Positions 7,276 through 14,548 of a stretch of 19,295 nucleotides of DNA are shown one piece after another. The notes under the pieces were generated by a model. The model ran no database searches and was not told the DNA's origin. It saw nothing but the letters and a program-made list of their open reading frames with translations. How positions within the stretch are numbered: position 1 is the stretch's first letter; every line of letters starts with the position of its first letter. Source of the stretch: an uncultured Rubrobacteraceae bacterium (GTDB lineage Bacteria; Actinomycetota; Rubrobacteria; Rubrobacterales; Rubrobacteraceae); assembly GCA_902806015.1 (NCBI GenBank), contig CADCUZ010000170.1, positions 1 to 19,295 of the forward strand, read 5' to 3'. Position numbers and translations under genes: made by a program.

Positions 7276-7856
7276 CTACGTTTCCGTCGCGCCGATCCAC
7301 TCGCCGTTCGTCGGCGGCCTGTAGCTGTCGCACCATTCGAGCAGGGCTGACGGGCCTTTTCCACTAGGACCAGCCTTCGATGTTCTTCTTCTAAAAAGGC
7401 CTTGTCCACCATCCACTCGAAGCGGCGAGTAGGGGCTCAGTAGCCGAACGTGTTGAGGAGGCCGCAGACCTTGCCGTGCTCGCCGAGCTGCGCCCAGGTG
7501 AGGCCTCGAAGAGGCCCTCCAGGGAGCCGTTGCCACCGGTGAGGGCGATAAAACCTTCGGAGGGCTCGGACATCAGGGCCTTGCGCTCGTGCATGGAGGG
7601 AGGATACGACGCGGAGTTTCGTGAGGCCGATGTTGCCTATTTCGCGCTCGACGAGCGCCTTGGGCATCACCCCGATCACTTCCCCAACCCCTCCAGTGCG
7701 GCGTCGGCGGCCGTCGCCCATCAGGCCGACGGGCCCGCCGCCGTGGACGAGGGTGGTGTAATTCCCGGCGGCCGCCCGGTCGGGTCGGCGGGCGGCGTTC
7801 GCCTAGGACGAGACCGTGCCTGCGCTGGAGCCGCAAAAAACACAGATGCTGTCCAT
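7276..7856 (-). pseudogene. Decayed LOG-family (TIGR00730) cytokinin-type phosphoribohydrolase gene
   Basis: LOG proteins (about 180-195 residues) hydrolyse nucleoside 5'-monophosphates, releasing the base. Pieces of one appear in order on the minus strand but in all three frames. These are MDSICVFCGSSAG (start at 7856), LVHGGGPVGLMG, EVIGVMPKALVEREI, MHERKALMSEPSEGFIALTG, LTWAQLGEHGKVCGLLN, EWMVDKAFLEEEH (pieced across frames) and PSALLEWCDSYRPPTNGEW, ending at a stop at 7276. A TAG interrupts it after 17 codons (7805-7803). At least four further frame changes follow, plus a shortened region before HGGGPVG. The catalytic PGGxGTxxE motif is reduced to TGGNGSLEG. The start lies 4 nt after the preceding relic, with GGAGG inside the end of that relic. 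It was the last gene of the aminopeptidase operon. A functional product is excluded. Confidence 0.85.
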
Positions 7857-7860
7857 CCGG

Positions 7861-8273
7861 CTAGAACCTCCGGACCAGGAAGAAGCCGGCCAACGTGAGA
7901 AGCGCGCCGAGGAGGCGGGGTCGCTTCCTGGATGGCGACACGGAAGTGGCCGATGGCTATGGAGGCAAGGACCTGGCCGGTCGGGATAAGGGCTACCGTC
8001 GTCGCGCCCCGGAGCGGCGGCGTCAGGACGACGGAGGCGAATACGTAGAACGCGCCCAGAAGCCTTCCGGTCCAAACCCACCACGGCGCTCCCGCGACGT
8101 CACCGAAGACCGGCAGAACGTGATGGTTCAGTATAAGCGTCAGCGTGACGAGCGCGACTGTGCCGACGACAAAGGAGACCGCCGCCGCGGCCCGCGATGC
8201 CGCGCAACCGCGAGCTCACGCCGAACTACATCGAGACCGCCGTGCCCGCGGCAAGCGCCACCGGCAGTAGCAC
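7861..8273 (-). pseudogene. Decayed DUF606/YdcZ-type (DMT superfamily) membrane transporter gene
   Basis: DUF606 proteins are about 140-150-residue, mostly five-helix members of the drug/metabolite transporter superfamily, and this relic is close to that length. From a GTG at 8273 it reads VLLPVALAAGTAVSM, then a TAG (8228-8226) where the family context suggests a glutamine codon, then FGVSSRLRGIAG. A frame change leads to AAAAVSFVVGTVALVTLTLI, PWWVWTGRLLGAFYVFASVV, RGATTVALIPTGQVLASIAI and AIQEATP. A second frame change restores RLLGALLTLAGFFLVRRF and the stop at 7861. The order and spacing of these segments match the family. It sits about 28 nt after the small gene at 8302 and 4 nt before the LOG relic. 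Identification rests on recalled family patterns, so it is slightly less certain than LOG. Confidence 0.75.
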
Positions 8274-8301
8274 AGGCTATCACGTCATGCGGGTCAACCC
8301 C

Positions 8302-8559
8302 TTAGCGGGGCTCGTAGACGTCGTAGAGGACGGGCTCCAGGCCCTCGTCGCCGACGCCGGTGCGGTATTGGACGTAGCGGGCGCGCTGGAGGTAGGCCAG
8401 CGCGGTCTTGATGCGGCCCTGGAGGCTCGGGATCTCGTCTTCCAGGTCCTGGAGTTCCGAGGAGCCCAGGATCACGTCGTCCTCATCGTTGTCCTGCCAG
8501 ATCTCCCATAGCCTGCGCCAGAGCGCGTCGGCCTCGGGCGAGAGCGGTTCGCGTTCCAT
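8302..8559 (-). CDS. Small hypothetical protein coupled to mogA
   Basis: 85 residues, MEREPLSPEADALWRRLWEI at the start, acidic overall, with a predicted helix-turn pattern in the second half (SLQGRIKTALAYLQRARYVQ) followed by a short strand-like YDVYEPR. That could be a small winged-helix fold, but I cannot assign a family. The ATG at 8559 lies 4 nt after the stop of the MogA-like gene, and its ribosome binding site AGGAGAAGGGG overlaps the end of that gene, so it is translated from the same mRNA. No membrane segments and no cysteines. It is intact although the next two genes in the operon are ruined. Confidence 0.65.
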   Translation of the reverse strand: MEREPLSPEADALWRRLWEIWQDNDEDDVILGSSELQDLEDEIPSLQGRIKTALAYLQRARYVQYRTGVGDEGLEPVLYDVYEPR

Positions 8560-8563
8560 GTCG

Positions 8564-9088
8564 TTACCCCTTCTCCTGATGTTTGCGCAGCTCAAAGACG
8601 ACGTGGGCTATCTCTGGGGCGAGCAGCTTTTCCACGCCGAGCCTGACGGCGTTGCGAGAACCAGGCAGGCTCGCGATGAGCTTGGCGCCGACGGCCCCGG
8701 CCACGGCGCGGCTCAACACGGCGGCGGCCCCGATCTCCTCGTAAGAGAGCATCCGGAAGAGCTCGCCGAACCCGTCGAGCTTTTTCTCGATCATGCGGTC
8801 AACCACCTCGTAGGTCGTATCGCGCGCGGAGATGCCCGTCCCGCCCGTGGTCACCACGACGTCAACGTCCGAACGGGCGAGCAGGTCGATGAGGTTGTTT
8901 CGGATGCTTGCGGCCTCGTCCCGCACGATCCCGCGGGCGACGACCTCGTGGCCCGCCCCGCGCATGAGCTCCTCCGCAACGTCGCCCCCGGTGTCCGTCT
9001 CGGGTAGGCGGGTGTCGCTTATGGTCAACACGGCGACCCGGATGGTCTCCGGCGCGGACTCCCGGTGCCCTTGGACGCCCTCGCTCAC
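8564..9088 (-). CDS. MogA/MoaB-family molybdopterin adenylyltransferase-like protein
   Basis: 174 residues. The family adenylylates molybdopterin before molybdenum insertion, in the cytoplasm, although some MoaB members have no shown activity. Diagnostic segments are VLTISDTR (20-27), VVTTGGTGIS (78-87) with the MPT-binding TGGTG, the conserved D90 in ARDTTYE and SLPGSRNAV (140-148). The GTG at 9088 overlaps the stop of the preceding hydrolase gene (GTGA), showing translational coupling. No other molybdenum-cofactor gene is in the window, so its pathway partners lie elsewhere. MogA and MoaB cannot be separated by eye, so I leave the symbol blank. The first 14 residues are an N-terminal extension. 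Confidence 0.88.
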   Translation of the reverse strand: MSEGVQGHRESAPETIRVAVLTISDTRLPETDTGGDVAEELMRGAGHEVVARGIVRDEAASIRNNLIDLLARSDVDVVVTTGGTGISARDTTYEVVDRMIEKKLDGFGELFRMLSYEEIGAAAVLSRAVAGAVGAKLIASLPGSRNAVRLGVEKLLAPEIAHVVFELRKHQEKG

Positions 9089-9723
9089 GGCAAACCCCCC
9101 GCCAAAAACGGGTTGTGGATGCGCTCCTCGCCGATGGTCGTCCCGGGCCCGTGCCCCGGGTAGACGACCGTCTCGTTCGGCAGGTTGAGCAGGCGCTCCC
9201 GGATGCTCCGCATCAAGACCTCCATGCTGCCGCCGGGCAGGTCCACCCTTCCCACGCTGCCGGCGAACAGGGCGTCCCCGGAGAGCACCAGCCCCTCGTC
9301 CGCCGCGTAGAAGGCCAGGTGGCCCGGGGCGTGGCCCGGCGTGTAGAGCGCCTCGAACCGCAGGCCCCCGACCTCCAGGACCTCTCCGTCTTCGATGTAC
9401 CCGTCCACCGCCGGGACCTTGCCGAAGCGGAGGCCCATCATCAGTGCCTGGTTGGGGAGATGCCTGAGCATGGGTTCGGCCTCGGCGTGCATCACGACCG
9501 GGCAGGAGTACTCGTCAACGAGCGCGGCAACTGCCCCGACGTGGTCGATGTGGGCGTGGGTCACGACGATTCGAGATACCTCCAGGTTCGTCCCCTCGAC
9601 GGCGAGGGAGATGCGCGCCGCCTCGTCGCCGGGGTCGAAGAGGACCCCGATCCCCGACGTCTCGTCCCCGACGATGTAGCAGTTCTCCTGGAACGGTCCC
9701 ACCGTAAGTTTTTCCAGGATCAT
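9085..9723 (-). CDS. Metallo-beta-lactamase-fold hydrolase (glyoxalase II/YcbL-like)
   Basis: 212 residues, the usual length of the stand-alone MBL hydrolases. The dinuclear metal site is complete: H56, H58, D60 and H61 in THAHIDHVG, H131 in PGHAPGH, D150 in SGDALF and H191 in PGHGPGTTIGEE. These proteins hydrolyse thioesters such as hydroxyacyl-thiol conjugates, but members lacking the C-terminal substrate domain of true glyoxalase II, as here, have uncertain substrates. The ATG at 9723 overlaps the aminopeptidase stop (ATGA) and is preceded by GGGAGG at 5 nt, which fixes the start. It overlaps the MogA-like gene by 4 nt at the other end. Confidence 0.9.
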   Translation of the reverse strand: MILEKLTVGPFQENCYIVGDETSGIGVLFDPGDEAARISLAVEGTNLEVSRIVVTHAHIDHVGAVAALVDEYSCPVVMHAEAEPMLRHLPNQALMMGLRFGKVPAVDGYIEDGEVLEVGGLRFEALYTPGHAPGHLAFYAADEGLVLSGDALFAGSVGRVDLPGGSMEVLMRSIRERLLNLPNETVVYPGHGPGTTIGEERIHNPFLAGGLP

Positions 9724-11189
9724 CCGGACCTCCCGATCAAGAACTCGACCAACAGCCGCGCCGGCGTGCCGGTGGCCCCCTTGGTGGTGTACGCGTTGCC
9801 CTTCTTGCCGTAGGCGGTCCCGGCGATGTCCAGGTGCGCCCACGGGAAGTCGGCGAACTCCTTGAGGAGGGCGCCCGCGGTAAGGGCTCCGCCCCCGCGC
9901 CCACCCGAGTTTTTCAGGTCGGCAGTGTCGCCCTTTATCTGCTCGGTGTATTCTTCGAAGAGGGGGAGGGGCCAGGCCCGCTCCCCGGCCGCCTCGCCGG
10001 CGGCCCGGACCTCCGCCACGAGGTCCTCGTCGTTGCCCATGAGGCCGGAGGCGTGGCTTCCGAGGGCGACGACGCAGGCGCCGGTGAGGGTGGCGCAGTC
10101 CACGACGGCGGCGGGTTCGTAGCGGCGGGCGTAGGAGAGGGCGTCGGCCAGGAGCAGGCGACCCTCCGCGTCGGTGGTCAGGATCTCGACGGTCTTCCCA
10201 TTGTGCATCGTCAGCACGTCGCCGGGCTTGAAGGCGGCGCCCCCCGGCAGGTTCTCGGTCGCGGGGACGAGGGCGACGACGTCGAGCGCAAGGCCTAAGG
10301 CGCCAACGGCCTCCATCGCTCCCAATACCGCGGCGCCCCCGCTCATGTCGAACTTCATATCCTCCATGCCAGCCGTCGGTTTTATCGAGATGCCGCCGGA
10401 GTCGAAGGTGACGGCCTTGCCCACGATCACGACCGGCTTGCCCCCGCCGCCTCTGCGATGTTCCAGCACGATAAAGCGCGGTTCGTTGGAGGCAGATCTT
10501 CCGACGGTGGCCAGCCCTGTGAGGCCTTCTTCCTCGATCCCGGCCCGGTCCAGGACGGTCACCGTCATGCCGTGACGGGCGCCGATCTCCTCCGCACGCT
10601 TCGCCAGGTACGCCGGCGTCGCCGTGTTCGACGGCTCGTTGGCCAAATCCCGGGCGAGCGCGGTCCCGGCCGCCGCCTTCTCGCCGATTTCCGCCCCCCG
10701 GGAAGCCCCCGCTTCGTTATCGGTCCCTCCGATGAGGAGGTCGAAATCCTCGGGATCGCCGCCGGCGTCCTTCTCGTCGGTCTTGTGCCGGCCGAAGCGG
10801 TAGAGCCCAAGAATCGCGCCTTCCGCCGCGGCCTGCGCCGTTGTCCCGACGTCCGTATCCGCGCTTGGCGGCAGGGAGAAGGCGACGGACCTCGCCTCGA
10901 GCGTTCGCGCCCTGCGGGAGACGGTGGCGGCGGCGCGACGCAGTTTCTCGGAACCGAAAGACGACCGTTCCCCGAGGCCGACGAGCAGGAGCCGCGCGGA
11001 GGGGAGCGCCTCCGCGGTGTACAGCAACGTCGCCTGCCCCGATTTCCCGGTAAAGTCGCCGCTGGAGAGGGCCGGTTCGGCCGCGGCCTTCAGACCGTCT
11101 GGCGGCTCCTCACTTGCGTGGAGGCCGACAGCGAGCAGGTCGGCCCGCGCCTCCCCTGGCGCGGCCTTCTTTACAGCGATCCGGACCAA
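9720..11189 (-). CDS. pepA: Leucyl aminopeptidase, M17 family
   Basis: 489 residues, family length. The N-terminal macro-like domain covers about 1-150 and the catalytic domain about 170-489. Metal and catalytic residues are visible: K258 and D263 in VGKAVTFDSGG, K270 in SIKP, D281 in KFDMSGG, and D340, E342 and R344 in TTDAEGRL. The enzyme removes N-terminal residues from peptides in the cytoplasm, usually as a hexamer. The family signature is normally NTDAEGRL; here the first residue is T. The open frame reaches 11309, but TTG 11189 is preferred: AGGAGG lies 9 nt upstream, a perfect TATAAT lies at 11249-11244, and the extra 40 residues are not family-like. It heads the operon continuing to the LOG relic. 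Confidence 0.92.
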   Translation of the reverse strand: MVRIAVKKAAPGEARADLLAVGLHASEEPPDGLKAAAEPALSSGDFTGKSGQATLLYTAEALPSARLLLVGLGERSSFGSEKLRRAAATVSRRARTLEARSVAFSLPPSADTDVGTTAQAAAEGAILGLYRFGRHKTDEKDAGGDPEDFDLLIGGTDNEAGASRGAEIGEKAAAGTALARDLANEPSNTATPAYLAKRAEEIGARHGMTVTVLDRAGIEEEGLTGLATVGRSASNEPRFIVLEHRRGGGGKPVVIVGKAVTFDSGGISIKPTAGMEDMKFDMSGGAAVLGAMEAVGALGLALDVVALVPATENLPGGAAFKPGDVLTMHNGKTVEILTTDAEGRLLLADALSYARRYEPAAVVDCATLTGACVVALGSHASGLMGNDEDLVAEVRAAGEAAGERAWPLPLFEEYTEQIKGDTADLKNSGGRGGGALTAGALLKEFADFPWAHLDIAGTAYGKKGNAYTTKGATGTPARLLVEFLIGRSG

Positions 11190-11243
11190 ACGGAACCACC
11201 TCCTGCTCGACGGCGCCTCGAAACTTGCCCTGCGACGGCCCGG

Positions 11244-11249
11244 ATTATA
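11244..11249 (-). promoter_or_regulatory. -10 element of the aminopeptidase operon, overlapping a divergent signal
   Basis: A perfect TATAAT on the minus strand places the start near 11237, about 48 nt before TTG 11189. No good -35 at standard spacing. The plus strand of the same bases reads TTATAC/TATACG and could serve as the -10 of the divergent glycosyltransferase gene (TTG at 11263). The two operons may therefore share and compete for one promoter site. Confidence 0.55.
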
Positions 11250-11262
11250 CGGTAAAGGCGCC

Positions 11263-11934
11263 TTGGAACTGTCGGTAGTCATTCCCGCCCTAAACGAGGA
11301 AGCCTCCATCGGCTACCTCCTGGAACGCCTGCGCGTCACCCCGAGCATCCACGAGGTCGTCGTCTCCGACGGCGGTTCGACGGACCGGACCGCGGGTGCG
11401 GTCCGGCCGCCGGCCAGGGTCCTCCCGAGCGAGCCCGGCCGCGGCCCCCAACTCAGGGCGGGGGCGGAGGCCGCGTCGGGCGATGTGCTGCTCTTTCTGC
11501 ACGCGGACGTGCTGCCGCCGCCCGACGTGGCGGACCAGATCTCGGGCGCCCTGAAGGCGGGTTTCGTCGGGGGAAACTTCCGGCTGCGCTACCCTGGGAG
11601 TGGTCTTCTCGGCAGTTGGTTGGAGCTGCTCGCCCCGCTCTACCGCCGATTGCCGCGCTACTACGGGGACTCTGGGGTCTTCGTGCGAAGGGATGTCTAC
11701 GAGGCTTGCGGCGGGTTCCCGTACATACCGGTGATGGAGGATGTAGTCTTCGTGCGCCGGATGGAGGCCACGGGACGGACTGCCTACCTGCCCGGGCCGA
11801 TGGTCGGCGCTTCCCGCCGCTGGAGGGGCCGGCAGGTCAAGACCGTCCTTCTCTGGGGCTTCATGCAGGCCGCCTTTGCCCTCGGCGTGACACCCTGGCG
11901 CCTGGCCCGCTTCTACCGGACGTCAAGGGGTTGA
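11263..11934 (+). CDS. Family 2 glycosyltransferase, rSAM/selenodomain-associated transferase 2 type (TIGR04283)
   Basis: 223 residues of GT-A fold. LSVVIPALNEEASI (3-16) is the GT2 start, VVVSDGGSTDRT (32-43) binds the nucleotide sugar, LFLHADVLPP (77-86) holds the metal-binding aspartate, and MEDVVFVRRM (158-167) is the catalytic ED segment. The remainder is short with a weakly hydrophobic end. TIGR04283 proteins are commonly encoded beside the TIGR04282/DUF2064 type, exactly as here. The acceptor is unknown. TTG 11263 is chosen because the GT2 fold starts there; AAAGG lies 5 nt upstream. Upstream frame extends into the antisense of pepA and is not family-like. Its TGA overlaps the next gene's TTG. 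Confidence 0.85.
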   Translation: MELSVVIPALNEEASIGYLLERLRVTPSIHEVVVSDGGSTDRTAGAVRPPARVLPSEPGRGPQLRAGAEAASGDVLLFLHADVLPPPDVADQISGALKAGFVGGNFRLRYPGSGLLGSWLELLAPLYRRLPRYYGDSGVFVRRDVYEACGGFPYIPVMEDVVFVRRMEATGRTAYLPGPMVGASRRWRGRQVKTVLLWGFMQAAFALGVTPWRLARFYRTSRG

Positions 11935-12603
11935 GCTTCCGCCTCCTCGTCGTGGCGAAGGCCCCGATACCCGGGACCGTCAAGACCCGCCTTCCCGATA
12001 CCCGGGACCGTCAAGACCCGCCTGCATCTCCCGCCCGAGGACGCCGCCCGGTTCCAGGCGGCCCTGATCGAGGATACCGGCCGCAAGGCCCGCGCCCTCG
12101 CCCCGACGACCGTCGCCGGCGCGCCCCCGCACCGGCTGCACCTGATCCGAAACCTCCTGCCCAACGAGGTCCCCCTCCTCCCGCAACCGGAGGGCGACCT
12201 CGGACGCAAAATGCTCGCCGGCGCCCGCGCCCTCTTCGACCGAGACCCCGACCCCGTCCTCATCGTTGGCACCGATGCCCCGACTCTGCCGCCACAAGCA
12301 ATAGCGACGGCCGCGGACTCCCCAAACACGCACGATTTATCGATAGTACCTAGTACGGATGGCGGCTACGTCCTGCTTGGTTTGGGCGGGCTCTACGAGG
12401 CGGTCTTCTCCGGGGTCGGGTGGTCCACGCCGGCGGTCCACGGGCAGACGCAGCGGAGGGCGGACGAGGCCGGCCTCTCGGTTTACGAGGGCGTTCCGTG
12501 GCGCGACGTGGACGAGCCCGCGGACCTTGCGCGCCTCGGGGAGGAGCTCGACGCGTGCCCCGACCTCGCGCCCCGGACGGCCGGGGTTCTCCGGATGCTG
12601 TAG
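11931..12603 (+). pseudogene. DUF2064/TIGR04282 glycosyltransferase-like gene disrupted by a 31-bp tandem duplication
   Basis: The TTG at 11931 overlaps the stop of the previous gene (TTGA) and reads LSFRLLVVAKAPIPGTVKTRL, the family's start. Then a 30-bp repeat recurring with a period of 31 shifts the frame. The rest of the protein continues in the next frame from the second copy: RLHLPPEDAARFQAAL, VGTDAPTLPPQ, STDGGYVLLGLGG and WRDVDEPADLARLG, to TAG at 12601-12603. Removing one 31-bp unit gives an exact open frame of 213 residues with every family motif. There is no other lesion, so this is a fresh inactivation, a reversible switch or an assembly error. The next possible start in the downstream frame is ATG 12211, which would omit the nucleotide-binding N terminus. 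Confidence 0.85.
11963..12023 (+). repeat. Perfect 30-bp tandem direct repeat (period 31)
   Basis: Bases 11963-11992 and 11994-12023 are identical, separated by a single T. Each contains CCCGATACCCGGGACC. Because 31 is not a multiple of three, the second copy shifts the reading frame of the DUF2064 gene. Confidence 0.95.
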
Positions 12604-12645
12604 GCCGGGCGGGTGGCGTGGCCGGTTGGGTGCTAAGGTGGCGGG

Positions 12646-13437
12646 GTGGGTTTGCGTCCTTACCTGGATTTCGCCGTCCAGACCGCCTACGAGGCGGGAC
12701 GACTCACGCTGGGCTACTTCAGGACCGAGGCGGCGAGGCCCGAGTTCAAGAACGACGATACGCCCGTCACTGCGGCCGACCGGGAGGCCGAGAAGCTCGT
12801 CCGCGCCAGGATCTCCGGCCGCTATCCCGCGCACTCCATCGTGGGAGAAGAGTTCGGCGCCAGGGACGGAGGCGGCCGGGACCACCGCTGGATCGTGGAC
12901 CCCATAGACGGCACCAAGGCGTTCGTGCGGGGCGTGCCGCTCTACGGGGTCTTGATCGGGCTCGAGATAGGGGGCGTCTGTGAGGTCGGCGCCGCCTACT
13001 TCCCCGCCCTCGACGAGATGGTCTGCGCCGCCACCGGCGAGGGCTGCTTCTCCAACGGCCGCCGCGTCCGAGTCTCCGCCACGCAAAGACTAGGCGACGG
13101 CCTTACGTGCTTCACCGACGCCAAAGGCTTCGAGAGATACGGCCGGGCGAGGGAGTGGGGTCGCATACTCTCAGTCGTGGGCGACGCGAGGGGCTGGTCC
13201 GACGCCTACGGCCACATCCTCGTCGCCACCGGCCGGGCCGACCTCATGCTCGACCCCGCCGTGAGCCCCTGGGACGCCGGGCCGTTCCCCCCGATCTTGC
13301 GCGAGGCCGGGGGCTTTTTCGGGGACTGGTCCGGCAACGAGACCGTCTACGGCGGAGAAGCCCTGAGTACGACGCGGGCCTTGCTCCCCGAGGTGTTGCG
13401 TCTTACCGGAAGGCCAGCAGAGAACGGCGGTGGCTGA
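12646..13437 (+). CDS. hisN: Inositol-monophosphatase-family phosphatase, histidinol-phosphatase type
   Basis: 263 residues. Metal-binding residues are visible: E68 in VGEEF, D85 and D88 in WIVDPIDGTKAFVRG (82-96), and D210 in SPWDAGP. The DPIDGTKxFxRG form with VTAADREAE upstream is typical of the HisN subgroup (TIGR02067-like), which removes phosphate from histidinol phosphate in histidine synthesis. Other members act on inositol or fructose phosphates, so the substrate call is an inference. No other his gene is in the window. GTG 12646 follows AAGGTGG at about 5 nt. It begins 42 nt after the broken transferase gene and may be co-transcribed with it. A G-rich hairpin lies just beyond the stop. 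Confidence 0.78.
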   Translation: MGLRPYLDFAVQTAYEAGRLTLGYFRTEAARPEFKNDDTPVTAADREAEKLVRARISGRYPAHSIVGEEFGARDGGGRDHRWIVDPIDGTKAFVRGVPLYGVLIGLEIGGVCEVGAAYFPALDEMVCAATGEGCFSNGRRVRVSATQRLGDGLTCFTDAKGFERYGRAREWGRILSVVGDARGWSDAYGHILVATGRADLMLDPAVSPWDAGPFPPILREAGGFFGDWSGNETVYGGEALSTTRALLPEVLRLTGRPAENGGG

Positions 13438-13441
13438 GGAC

Positions 13442-13461
13442 GCGGGCGGGAAAACGCCCGC
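13442..13461 (+). terminator. Hairpin after hisN
   Basis: GCGGGCG (13442-13448) and CGCCCGC (13455-13461) form a perfect 7-bp stem with a GGAAAA loop. There is no T-run after it, so it may be a factor-assisted or weak terminator. Confidence 0.4.
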
Positions 13462-13630
13462 CTAGGAAAGTTGGCACGCGCGAGGTCCGGGTCCGGCTTG
13501 AGGTCGCCGAGGAGCGACTCCCTCACAATACTTGCCCGTTGCGAGAACGGCGCGGGAATCTTTCGTTAACTTCGACGGGCCCAGCACGCCCGCCGCCGGC
13601 ATTGCGCGGACCCTCGAACGATGCCCGGCT

Positions 13631-14345
13631 CTAGTAGGTGCCGGCGCCCAGCTTGCGGGCGGCGCGAACGAGCGACTCGTTGCCCGACGTTCGCGCGCCG
13701 CCTGGCTCGCGCAACGAATCCTAGTGGTCGACGCGGGTGTCGAGGTCCCGGCGGACCGCATCGGCAAGGAGTAACCACGCGGCCTCTCCGTCGCCGTGCC
13801 GCGGCCGCGGGGCCACAAGGCCGAGGGCCTTCAGCGCCCCGTGAAACCTATCGCCAGGCCGATCGCGGCGTCGGCGCCGACCTGCAAGGGCTCGACCAGG
13901 ATCCGGGTGACCCGTCCTCCCAACCCGGACGCCGCGAGCCGCTTGACGTCCTCGACGGTCCAAACGCCCGCCTCGAGGCCGACCCCGGCCCGGATGAAGG
14001 CCCCCATGATCTCCGCCGCGCCCGGCTCTGACAGGTTGACAGGCGCGTGGTCCGGGACGCGCCAGGCACGCACGAGCCCAAGACGGCGTTCTAGGTCTGG
14101 CTCGATCCAGGCCCCGGTCGAAACGCCGACGGGCACGCCGCACGCGTCGCGCACCTTCGTAACTGCCTGGACGACCACATCCGTGCCTAGCCGTTCACGT
14201 CCCTCCGAGTTCCGTGGTGAAGGTGTACGCGCGGGCCCCCTTGGCGACGCCGGCGGCGGCGTCCCGCGCCAACTCCTCGACCGACAAGGGCACCACGGCG
14301 TGCGCGGCCCTTGTCGGGTCGCCCCGTTGAGGCCGCCTGTAAACC
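13631..14345 (-). pseudogene. Decayed BKACE (DUF849, 3-keto-5-aminohexanoate cleavage-type) gene
   Basis: BKACE enzymes (about 270-300 residues) condense a beta-keto acid with acetyl-CoA at a zinc site. The pieces run in order on the minus strand. GLNGATR near 14335 is followed by VVPLSVEELARDAAAGVAKG in a second frame and VHLHHGTRRD in a third. That last piece retains the zinc-binding HLH at about 14214-14228. Next come VVVQAVTKVRDACGVPVGVS, TGAWIEPDLERR, PVNLSEPGAAEIMGAFIRAG, VGLEAGVWTVEDVKRLAASG and ILVEPL in the longest clean stretch, then ALKALGLVAP and HGDGEAAWLLLADAVRRDLD in another frame, then RTSGNESLVRAARKLGAGTY before the stop at 13631. At least four frame changes exclude function. 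The exact start is not recoverable. No related catabolic gene is nearby. Confidence 0.8.
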
Positions 14346-14484
14346 TATCCGGTATCCGTCCACAACGCCTCTCGGAACGCGCGCCCCGCGTCGACATTCC
14401 CCGCTTCACCTTGCTGTCCCCAGGCGTCGTGGGTCGGGAGTTCGTTTGCCGCACCGCCGGCCGGATCAGACGTTATGGCGGGTC

Positions 14485-14528
14485 AAGAAAAAGGGACAGG
14501 GGCGCCGCGACAAGGCCGCGTCCCTGTC
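14485..14528 (-). terminator. Intrinsic terminator of glnA
   Basis: On the minus strand GACAGGG (14528-14522) pairs with CCCTGTC (14501-14495), with a GC-rich inner stem, followed by CCTTTTTCTT. It starts about 20 nt after the glnA stop codon. Confidence 0.8.
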
Positions 14529-14548
14529 GGAGAGCCTGTTATCAACAG

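Noticed and set aside
9115..9813. 232-codon plus-strand frame opposite the MBL hydrolase gene
   Set aside because: Antisense shadow of a gene whose full metal site is visible; composition is artefactual.
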